Source: Candidatus Daviesbacteria bacterium GW2011_GWA2_42_7
GTDB lineage: Bacteria > Patescibacteriota > Microgenomatia > Daviesbacterales > UBA10151
Direction of reading: 5' to 3'
Assembly (NCBI GenBank): GCA_000997105.1
Contig: LCEJ01000067.1
Location: 2,619-9,310, forward strand
DNA length: 6,692 bases
Shown here: in pieces, positions 1 through 4,670 of the stretch
Position numbering within the stretch: position 1 is the stretch's first letter
Layout of the letters: each line of letters opens with the position of its first letter
The notes under the pieces: generated by a model
The model's database searches: none
What the model saw: the letters and a program-made list of their open reading frames with translations, nothing else
What the model was told of the DNA's origin: nothing
Translations under genes and position numbers: made by a program

Positions 1-11
1 CAACGAATCCG

Positions 12-455
12 ATGGATAAAATCCACATCATTATCCCCGTATTTGACGGTTGGAAACAGACTAAGACCTGTCTAGACGCTCTCAGAGCCAGCACCTACCC
101 CAGCTTGGAAATTATCGTCGTGAATCACGGAAGTGACGAAGAAATCAAGGAGGCCTTGCCAACCCAGTATCCCGAAATTCTCATTACCAGAGGAGAGCCC
201 AGTCTCTGGTGGGCGGGGGCCACAAACCTCGGCGTCCGGGCGGCGATCAGCCGGGGGGCGAAGCAAATCATGCTGCTAAACCACGACTGCTATGTTGAGC
301 CGGACATGATCAAAATTTATGGTGATTTACCTAAGGAGTTGTGGGATAAGCAGGCCGGCCCTAATCCTAAATTTACCCCACGTCGATTTTTAGAAGCAGA
401 AACCTCTCATTATAAAGGTGACCACCTTACTCAGGTCAGACAATTCTTGTTATAG
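12..455 (+). CDS. Truncated or chimeric family 2 glycosyltransferase
   Basis: The N-terminal half of a GT-A fold glycosyltransferase, which would move a sugar from a nucleotide donor to a cell-surface glycan. Visible are the first beta strand (IHIIIPVFDGW, residues 4-14), the nucleotide-binding stretch IIVVNHGSDEE (34-44, where family members usually have DNGS), the WWAGATNLGVRAA segment (66-78) and the metal-site region MLLNHDCYVEPDMI (87-100), in which NHD stands where a DxD-type motif is expected. Members are usually about 250-300 residues; this ORF ends at 147 and lacks the acceptor-binding, catalytic C-terminal half. From about residue 103 the sequence no longer looks like GT2 and base composition falls from clearly GC-rich to more AT-rich, suggesting a fused foreign tail or decay. 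I do not recognise that tail. Only 11 bases precede the start, so ribosome binding cannot be judged. Probably non-functional, although the reading frame is open. Confidence 0.75.
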   Translation: MDKIHIIIPVFDGWKQTKTCLDALRASTYPSLEIIVVNHGSDEEIKEALPTQYPEILITRGEPSLWWAGATNLGVRAAISRGAKQIMLLNHDCYVEPDMIKIYGDLPKELWDKQAGPNPKFTPRRFLEAETSHYKGDHLTQVRQFLL

Positions 456-485
456 CGGTAGGGGGTGTGACACAGGACAAAATCT

Positions 486-515
486 TACACAAAGTTCATA
501 TATTGTGTGTATAAT
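486..515 (+). promoter_or_regulatory. Probable promoter of the hicB-hicA pair
   Basis: A perfect -10 box TATAAT lies at 510-515, and a weaker -35 box TACACA (4 of 6 matches to TTGACA) lies at 486-491, separated by 18 bp. The predicted transcription start is near 522, only about 2 nt before the hicB start codon at 524. No Shine-Dalgarno sequence is present, so the message is predicted to be leaderless. Confidence 0.65.
487..508. repeat. Inverted repeat in the hicB promoter, candidate operator
   Basis: ACACAA (487-492) and TTGTGT (503-508) are perfect 6-bp inverted arms separated by 10 bp. They sit between and partly on the -35 and -10 boxes, where a bound protein would block RNA polymerase. 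HicB or HicAB complexes are known to repress their own promoters in studied systems; assigning this repeat to that role is inference. Confidence 0.4.
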
Positions 516-523
516 GTGGGCAT

Positions 524-826
524 ATGGATAAAATAAATTATAAATTTGCATTACCGGTATCAATTATTAAGGAGGATAAAAGCTTTATTGCCTATAGCTC
601 TGCTTTGGATTTATCTACAGTAGGGGATACTTTTGAAGAAGCACAGGAGAGATTTAGTGAAGCTGTCCAGGTCTTTTTTGAGGAAATTACTGAAAAAGGC
701 ACTTTGGATGATGCGCTGGCTGAGTTAGGATGGCGGAAACATAACAAAGAGCTAATCCCCCCTGTTGTAGTATCAAACAAAACCCAACAATTCTCCATTT
801 CTAATCTCCCTGTGAAGTATGCCTAG
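524..826 (+). CDS. hicB: HicB-family antitoxin
   Basis: Antitoxin expected to bind and neutralise the HicA mRNA interferase encoded immediately downstream. The HicB fold, a degenerate RNase H-like domain, is recognisable from the early strands (YKFALPVSII, 6-15), FIAYSSALDL (21-30), the family hallmark VGDTFEEA (33-40) and the following helix (QERFSEAVQVFFEEITEKG, 41-59). The 100-residue length suits a single-domain HicB. The C-terminal part (about 70-100) shows no clear helix-turn-helix or ribbon-helix-helix, so how it would bind DNA is unclear. The start is the only sensible ATG and lies about 2 nt after the predicted transcription start. The stop overlaps the hicA start by 8 nt, so translation is probably coupled. 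Antitoxin precedes toxin, the reverse of the classic hicA-hicB order. The gene is more AT-rich than the glycosyltransferase fragment before it, in keeping with horizontal acquisition. Confidence 0.88.
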   Translation: MDKINYKFALPVSIIKEDKSFIAYSSALDLSTVGDTFEEAQERFSEAVQVFFEEITEKGTLDDALAELGWRKHNKELIPPVVVSNKTQQFSISNLPVKYA

Positions 827-1049
827 TATTACCCCAATAAACTGGAAAGAGTTTGAGAAATTTTTAATTTATGTTGGTTGTAAGTTTGAAAGGCAAAAAG
901 GTGACCATAGGATTTATTGGAGATCAGATTTAAAAAGACCGGTGATCCTCCCGACTTACAAAAATTTGCCCGTGTTTATTATCAGGAATAACCTTAGGAC
1001 CCTGAAAATTAGTCACGAGGAGTATTTAGAAATTCTAAAGAATATATAA
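819..1049 (+). CDS. hicA: HicA-family mRNA interferase toxin
   Basis: A small toxin with a double-stranded RNA-binding-like fold that cleaves mRNA when free of HicB. At 76 residues it is typical in length. The family pattern is clear: an N-terminal helix (NWKEFEKFLIYVGCKFERQ, 8-26), the catalytic-histidine motif GDHRIYW (28-34, usually GSH; here Asp replaces Ser but His30 is kept), a strand leading to PVILPTYKN (41-49), and a C-terminal helix pair with the RNNLRTLKISHEEYLEIL pattern (56-73). All key elements are intact, so the toxin is probably active. The ATG lies inside the end of hicB with no clear ribosome binding site, so its output probably depends on terminating hicB ribosomes. This would keep toxin below antitoxin. 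Confidence 0.88.
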   Translation: MPSITPINWKEFEKFLIYVGCKFERQKGDHRIYWRSDLKRPVILPTYKNLPVFIIRNNLRTLKISHEEYLEILKNI

Positions 1050-1096
1050 GGTAATAAATATTTTGCCCAAAACCACCTGGCAGTAGAATGAAGGCC

Positions 1097-1125
1097 TTGA
1101 CAGTTATCCCATAAAGTTGTATCTC
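1097..1125 (+). promoter_or_regulatory. Possible promoter of the 222-residue protein gene
   Basis: A consensus -35 box TTGACA (1097-1102) is followed at 17 bp by a poor -10 candidate TATCTC (1120-1125). Unlike other genes here, this one has a Shine-Dalgarno-like AAAGGA (1131-1136) about 9 nt before its ATG, giving a short conventional leader. Confidence 0.45.
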
Positions 1126-1145
1126 TAACAAAAGGATAAATTAAG

Positions 1146-1814
1146 ATGTCTGTAAAAGAACGGATGGAACAAATAAATAAAGATCACAGGGCTACTGAAA
1201 AGCAGGCAAGTGAGAATGGGTTAAAGGAGGGGCAGGTGGCATTTCAGGCAAGGTATTCAGATGAGTCTAGAGAAGCAAAAAGGCAGCAGATGGAGCTTTT
1301 ACGGGAGTTAAAGAGGTTGGGGATAGTGGCAATGGTGGAGGAAATTATCGAAGGACCCATTAAGGTTGAAGAGGATAAAAGGGAAGTTGAAGCCACTGAG
1401 GGGGAAGTTCAGGTGTTTGAGAGGGTTGATGATTTATCAACCGATGATGTATACAGTCCTCGATTATGGCGGTTGGATATGCCTCGCCCGACCTTGTCTG
1501 AAGAAGGGGTTTGGGATAATTCACTGGTAATGGAGTTAATAAAGACGAGTGACCATTTAAAATATGGAATTTATCTTACTGCCCAGGAGTCGAAGGATAC
1601 GCCAAAGGCGGTCGTCAAATTTACCTATGATCGGATTTTGTTAATCTCGGGTGAGGAAGTTACCTTTGGGGGCATTATGCGTAAAGATGAGAGTGGCCGG
1701 TTGGAGGTAATTGAGCAGGCATTGGCAGAAGCATTGGTAAACCTGAAGAAACCGGAACCCAGATTTGCCCCGCCCACTGATTGGCGTCTTGACCCTATAA
1801 AAGCTGCTTCTTAA
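1146..1814 (+). CDS. Uncharacterised charged protein (222 aa)
   Basis: I do not recognise the family. The N-terminal part (about 1-68) is strongly charged and helical, with Lys/Glu/Gln-rich stretches such as ESREAKRQQMELLRELKRLG (40-59), and may form a coiled coil. Residues 70-105 are acidic and look disordered. The C-terminal half (about 106-205) looks like a compact alpha/beta domain, with alternating strands and helices (SLVMELIKTSDHLKYGIYL, KAVVKFTYDRILLISG, then a helix EVIEQALAEALVNL). No signal peptide or membrane segment is seen, so it is probably cytoplasmic. The start is supported by AAAGGA about 9 nt upstream and a TTGACA box. It sits between the toxin-antitoxin pair and a small membrane peptide, which gives no clear functional hint. 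Reading frame and codon use look normal for a real gene. Confidence 0.75.
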   Translation: MSVKERMEQINKDHRATEKQASENGLKEGQVAFQARYSDESREAKRQQMELLRELKRLGIVAMVEEIIEGPIKVEEDKREVEATEGEVQVFERVDDLSTDDVYSPRLWRLDMPRPTLSEEGVWDNSLVMELIKTSDHLKYGIYLTAQESKDTPKAVVKFTYDRILLISGEEVTFGGIMRKDESGRLEVIEQALAEALVNLKKPEPRFAPPTDWRLDPIKAAS

Positions 1815-1821
1815 AAACCCC

Positions 1822-1851
1822 TTGATTTGATCTGAAGCTTTGTCTTACACT
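1822..1851 (+). promoter_or_regulatory. Possible promoter of the 53-aa membrane peptide gene
   Basis: TTGATT (1822-1827, 4 of 6) and TACACT (1846-1851, 4 of 6) are separated by 18 bp. The predicted transcription start falls on the A of the ATG at 1858, another leaderless arrangement. The boxes are individually weak, so this is tentative. Confidence 0.35.
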
Positions 1852-1857
1852 AAGAGT

Positions 1858-2019
1858 ATGGTAAAGGTAAAAAAGTTTACTTTGTCAATCTTAATCGGGC
1901 TGGCAGGTTTACTATTAGTGCTTTCAGGTTTTAACCTGGTACAGCTTTCCGGGACTTTAAGCCTTTATATCGGGGTTATGTTACTTGCGGTGGCAGGGAT
2001 GATGTACCTGCTGCCTTAA
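1858..2019 (+). CDS. Small two-helix membrane peptide (53 aa)
   Basis: A short open frame with a positively charged start (MVKVKKFT) followed by two hydrophobic stretches: about residues 8-25 (LSILIGLAGLLLVLSGFN) and 36-52 (LYIGVMLLAVAGMMYLL), joined by a short polar turn. This is a typical small integral membrane protein, and by the positive-inside rule its N terminus should be cytoplasmic. The codons look like those of the surrounding genes. It begins 43 nt after the previous stop, and a weak promoter places transcription start on the ATG. It ends 8 nt before the next small gene, so it may share a transcript with the envelope genes downstream. No function is recognised. It is short enough to be skipped by automated annotation. 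Confidence 0.6.
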   Translation: MVKVKKFTLSILIGLAGLLLVLSGFNLVQLSGTLSLYIGVMLLAVAGMMYLLP

Positions 2020-2027
2020 AAATATTT

Positions 2028-2156
2028 ATGGGTAGCTTTGGAGGATTTTATAAAGGGGAAAAGAAAAAAAAGAAGAGAGGCCAGGGAGACGGGGGGTTGT
2101 CTTTTGCGCCTGTTTTTATACCCCCAAAAGTTATAGAAAAGGGTAAGAAACCCTAA
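2028..2156 (+). CDS. Small basic peptide (42 aa) coupled to the LytR_C gene
   Basis: An open frame starting MGSFGGFYKG, followed by a run of five lysines and an arginine (12-17), a glycine-rich turn (18-23), a hydrophobic SFAPVFIPP stretch (25-33) and a basic end (EKGKKP). Its strongest support is the join to the next gene: its TAA (2154-2156) overlaps that gene's ATG (2156-2158) by one base, a TAATG junction typical of translational coupling. I do not recognise the peptide; the basic run could contact RNA, the ribosome or acidic membrane lipids, which is speculation. No Shine-Dalgarno sequence precedes it. Confidence 0.55.
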   Translation: MGSFGGFYKGEKKKKKRGQGDGGLSFAPVFIPPKVIEKGKKP

Positions 2157-3217
2157 TGCCAAGATCTGCCTTGAAGAAAGTTACCCATTCCAAACGAAAG
2201 TTAAGCCGTCCCCGCAGACCTTCACGGACCAAATTAGGTGTGGCTGTTTTGGCATTTCTATTGGGCCTCATTCTTTTTAGCAAGATCGGTGGCCTGTTTG
2301 GATCAGGTGAGGATATCTCTTTTAAGAATTACATCTGGAATGGCAATTCTACCTTAAACCTGGTAGTTAAGTCCGATAATATTTATGTAGCCTCCTATAA
2401 CCCCCAGGACTCTTCCTTTACCATTTTAAAGGTGCCGGATGAGACTTATGCAAGTGTGCCATTAGGATTTGGCCGTTGGCCTATGCGCAGTGTTTATGAT
2501 TTAGGGCAGGCTGAAAAGCCACTAATAGGTGCAAGGCTTTTAAAAGACACCACAGGTATGCTTTTCGGAGTGCCCGTTGACGGGTATATCTTAACTTCCG
2601 GTAACTTTGGGACGATGGCAGAAAATGCGCGCAAGAACCCCTTCAGTATTATCGGGGCGATAAGGGAGAGTAAAACTGATCTGAATATTGTGGAATCAAT
2701 ACGGTTTTGGTGGGGGGTCAAAGGTGTGCGTTTTGACAGGTTTAAATCTGCCGACCTTGAAAATTCTGATTTGACATCATGGGCCCTTTTGCCGGACGGG
2801 AGCCGCGGCTTGGAGCTGGACGGTTTAAGGCTGGACCAGTTTATCCAGAGCCGGTTTGAAGATTCCAAATTAAAGGATGAGGGGTTAGGTATTGGGATAC
2901 TTAATGCAACTGACCATCCGGGGTTGGCAGAGAAGGCAGCAAGGGTTGTTACAAATATTGGCGGCAGGGTAATACTTACAGGTAATTTAGAGGAGAGGCA
3001 GCATAATAGTTTTGTTTTAGGTAAAGATGGATATACCCAAACACGCTTGTCCCAGGTTTTTGCCCCGGCTTGTATCCAGACTTCCTGGCCTTTGGGGCTT
3101 TTTAGGTCCGGCGGGTGTTTTTTGCAAAGCGACTCTTTTAACTTTTCCAGGGCAGAGGTGACTATAGTTTTAGGGGAAGATTACTTTTTAAGGTATAATT
3201 CCACTAAGGGGAATTGA
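2156..3217 (+). CDS. Membrane-anchored LCP-like protein with LytR_C domain
   Basis: A 353-residue envelope protein. A basic N-terminal tail (1-26, rich in K, R and S) precedes one membrane helix (about 27-47, LGVAVLAFLLGLILFSKIGGL), which should place the remainder outside the membrane. Residues about 55-180 resemble a worn LytR-CpsA-Psr domain, with strands like LNLVVKSDNIYVASYNPQ, the ILKVPDETYASVPLGFG segment, SVYDLGQAE and LLKDTTGMLFGVPVDGYILTS. I do not see the conserved Arg/Asp set of active LCP ligases, so catalysis is doubtful. Residues about 245-342 fit the LytR_C domain, opening with GIGILNATDHPGLAEKAARV (245-264). In other bacteria LCP enzymes attach glycopolymers to the cell wall. 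The start overlaps the preceding small gene (TAATG), and the next gene begins 1 nt after this stop, so a joint envelope role is likely. Confidence 0.72.
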   Translation: MPRSALKKVTHSKRKLSRPRRPSRTKLGVAVLAFLLGLILFSKIGGLFGSGEDISFKNYIWNGNSTLNLVVKSDNIYVASYNPQDSSFTILKVPDETYASVPLGFGRWPMRSVYDLGQAEKPLIGARLLKDTTGMLFGVPVDGYILTSGNFGTMAENARKNPFSIIGAIRESKTDLNIVESIRFWWGVKGVRFDRFKSADLENSDLTSWALLPDGSRGLELDGLRLDQFIQSRFEDSKLKDEGLGIGILNATDHPGLAEKAARVVTNIGGRVILTGNLEERQHNSFVLGKDGYTQTRLSQVFAPACIQTSWPLGLFRSGGCFLQSDSFNFSRAEVTIVLGEDYFLRYNSTKGN

Positions 3218-3218
3218 G

Positions 3219-3803
3219 ATGCTGATTTGGGCCATACTTTTTCTGGTAGTAATGGGGGTCTCTTTCGTCCTAGCCTTTAGGTCAATGAGCGATTACCGGG
3301 AGGTTCCCGCACCATCAGTGCCTTTTTCTGTATTTTTAGTCGGGAACCCCCAGGCTCTAACTTTGGGCAACCTTCAAAAGTTAGGTGAAGCATTTATAAA
3401 AGGGAAGTTTATCTTTTCTTTTGAAAGGCTGTTTAAAGGCCCTAAACGCGCTTTGGTAGTCTTTGGGCCTGTAGATGTCTTGCAACCATTCTCCCAAAGC
3501 TTGGGCCTTACAGAGATAGAGGATTATAGCCGGACGGTAACCGGGAAAATGAGGGCCTGGGAGGTAGGGAAAAAGTCCCCGAATGCGCCGATTGGATCCA
3601 TTGATATCTTAAGTTACATCCCCAGCCTTCAGGAGGATGAGGAGTTTTGGTGGCACCAGGACATTTCGGTTTTACCCCAGGCCTATTCCAGTGAACAGAT
3701 AATAAAGTTTTATCAGGATAGAAGTTTGCCCTTAGGGTCTCTTTCCCATATGGGGCAACTGACATTGTCGGCAGAAGAGGTATACTCCTTACTGGGAATT
3801 TAG
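3219..3803 (+). CDS. Uncharacterised single-pass membrane protein (194 aa)
   Basis: Residues 1-20 (MLIWAILFLVVMGVSFVLAF) form one hydrophobic segment at the very N terminus, either an uncleaved anchor or a signal sequence. The rest is a soluble domain of unknown family with strand-helix patterns such as SVFLVGNP (37-44), ALVVFGPVDVLQPFSQSLG (78-96) and a C-terminal helix ending EVYSLLGI. The ATG lies 1 nt after the LytR_C stop and 7 nt after an AAGGGG Shine-Dalgarno-like run (3206-3211), so it is almost certainly expressed with that gene and probably works with it at the envelope. The gene ends in a 4-nt overlap with the convergent TPR gene. No catalytic motif is recognised. Confidence 0.7.
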   Translation: MLIWAILFLVVMGVSFVLAFRSMSDYREVPAPSVPFSVFLVGNPQALTLGNLQKLGEAFIKGKFIFSFERLFKGPKRALVVFGPVDVLQPFSQSLGLTEIEDYSRTVTGKMRAWEVGKKSPNAPIGSIDILSYIPSLQEDEEFWWHQDISVLPQAYSSEQIIKFYQDRSLPLGSLSHMGQLTLSAEEVYSLLGI

Positions 3804-4537
3804 TTTGACTCGTCCTCTTCGAATGCTTCAGCCATTGTTTCGTCGTCTGTGTCATTTTGGACAACAATATGGTCTGAAGAGTAAGCAAAATGTAAGCCGT
3901 TGCTTTCCAAAAATGATGGTTGGTTGCGGAACCTGGCAGAACGGTAAGTTTCCCTGACCAGGATTGACAACCCGTTGGTCTTGATAGTCTTAATGATAGC
4001 CTGGTACTTATTCCCGCCTTTTATCAGCCTTATCAGGTGGTGGGAGACATCATCCGGCAAGACTCCTAAGTATTCCCCGTTTTGGTCGGTTACCGAGACC
4101 CCGCGGTTTTTAACTGCTAAATAAACCGAAATGCCGGCCGAAAGAAGGGACAGTTTTTGTGGCTCTGCAACTTTTAGGAGTGTAACCAGTTTGGTTTTCC
4201 CGGGCTCTTCTATAAACATATCACCATCAATCTGGACAGCAGGCAGGATTGATGATATGGATGCTTTATTACCTTTTTTCCGGAAGGTTTCGATCCTTTT
4301 TAAGAATTTAGAGGCGATTTGGTTATAAGGGTCGGCTTCCAAGGCATTCTCAAAATATTTTTTTGATGAGGCTAAATCCCCGAGCTCAAAATAAGACCGG
4401 GCAAGCCTGTTTAAAGCTTCAACACTTTTTGGTTCTACCTCAAGGATTTGCTGGTTTATCTTTAAAGCCTCTTCCCAGTTTAAGGTAAGGGCCGCAGTAA
4501 TAGCCTGGCGATGTAAATTTGCAGAGGAATCGTCCAT
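3800..4537 (-). CDS. TPR-repeat protein with possible HIRAN-like C-terminal region
   Basis: A 245-residue cytoplasmic protein. Two tetratricopeptide repeats are visible: about 7-36 (AITAALTLNWEEALKINQQILEVEP) and 37-70 (SVEALNRLARSYF, then YFENALEADP), followed by a capping helix to about 85. TPRs mediate protein-protein contacts. The region about 130-205 (with GVSVTDQNGEYLGVLPDDVS and a following KYQAIIKTIK strand) resembles a HIRAN-type small beta domain; this is a tentative match by eye. The last 18 residues are very acidic. A TTG at 4543 could extend the frame by two codons, but I choose ATG at 4537 because the predicted transcription start is near 4540. The stop shares four bases with that of the convergent membrane protein gene. 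The promoter diverges from that of yebC across a repeat-bearing spacer, so the two may be co-regulated. Confidence 0.75.
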   Translation of the reverse strand: MDDSSANLHRQAITAALTLNWEEALKINQQILEVEPKSVEALNRLARSYFELGDLASSKKYFENALEADPYNQIASKFLKRIETFRKKGNKASISSILPAVQIDGDMFIEEPGKTKLVTLLKVAEPQKLSLLSAGISVYLAVKNRGVSVTDQNGEYLGVLPDDVSHHLIRLIKGGNKYQAIIKTIKTNGLSILVRETYRSARFRNQPSFLESNGLHFAYSSDHIVVQNDTDDETMAEAFEEDESN

Positions 4538-4546
4538 TAGCAAGTG

Positions 4547-4574
4547 AGTATAGAGGGTTTTTCAAATTTTGCAA
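4547..4574 (-). promoter_or_regulatory. Probable promoter of the TPR gene
   Basis: Read on the minus strand, TTGCAA (4574-4569, 4 of 6) and TATACT (4552-4547, 5 of 6) are separated by 16 bp. Transcription is predicted to start near 4540, 3 nt before the ATG at 4537. No Shine-Dalgarno sequence is visible, so the message is predicted to be leaderless. Confidence 0.55.
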
Positions 4575-4588
4575 GATACCAATGCTCT

Positions 4589-4629
4589 AAATATCGCACC
4601 TCCGATGTGCGATATGCTGTGCGATATTT
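4589..4629. repeat. Triple 9-bp repeat in the divergent TPR/yebC spacer, candidate operator
   Basis: The word GTGCGATAT occurs at 4607-4615 and 4619-4627 as direct copies, with its exact complement ATATCGCAC at 4591-4599. The first and second form a 9-bp palindrome with a 7-nt gap; the first and third pair over 11 bp (AAATATCGCAC with GTGCGATATTT) with a 19-nt gap, so two alternative hairpins or two overlapping operators exist. The block lies exactly between the candidate -35 boxes of the divergent promoters, a natural position for a regulator of both. It does not match CIRCE, NrdR or DnaA boxes as I know them. Confidence 0.6.
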
Positions 4630-4632
4630 TAC

Positions 4633-4661
4633 TTGCAAAAAAGATGCCTTGGGGGTAACAT
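4633..4661 (+). promoter_or_regulatory. Probable promoter of yebC
   Basis: TTGCAA (4633-4638, 4 of 6) and TAACAT (4656-4661, 4 of 6) are separated by the ideal 17 bp. Transcription is predicted near 4668, 3 nt before the ATG. The nearest G-rich run (4651-4655) is too far from the ATG to be a good Shine-Dalgarno sequence. The -35 word is the same TTGCAA used by the divergent TPR promoter. Confidence 0.45.
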
Positions 4662-4670
4662 TTCAAAGAT

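Noticed and set aside
12..534. Shared opening ATGGATAAAAT of the glycosyltransferase fragment and hicB as a duplicated leader
   Set aside because: Eleven shared bases encoding MDKI, with unrelated flanks on both sides, are within chance.
2494..2868. Minus-strand 124-codon open frame inside the LytR_C gene
   Set aside because: It is antisense to a gene with a membrane anchor and recognisable domain, and its Ser/Leu/Pro-rich product resembles no protein family.
3194..3199. A perfect TATAAT at the end of the LytR_C gene, as a promoter for the 194-aa gene
   Set aside because: No acceptable -35 box lies 16-18 bp upstream, it falls inside coding sequence, and the 1-nt spacing plus an SD-like AAGGGG already explain expression by coupling.
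3508..3888. Minus-strand 126-codon open frame opposite the 194-aa membrane gene
   Set aside because: It lies antisense to a well-supported gene and its product is an irregular, Pro/Thr/Ser-rich sequence without domain character, so it is a shadow frame.
4538..4543. TTG at 4543 as the start of the TPR gene
   Set aside because: The predicted transcription start near 4540 lies downstream of it, and an ATG two codons later is available.
4589..4629. Intrinsic terminator in the TPR/yebC spacer
   Set aside because: The spacer separates divergent genes, so no transcript is expected to end there, and the stretch after the last arm (TTTTACTTG) is only a weak T tract.
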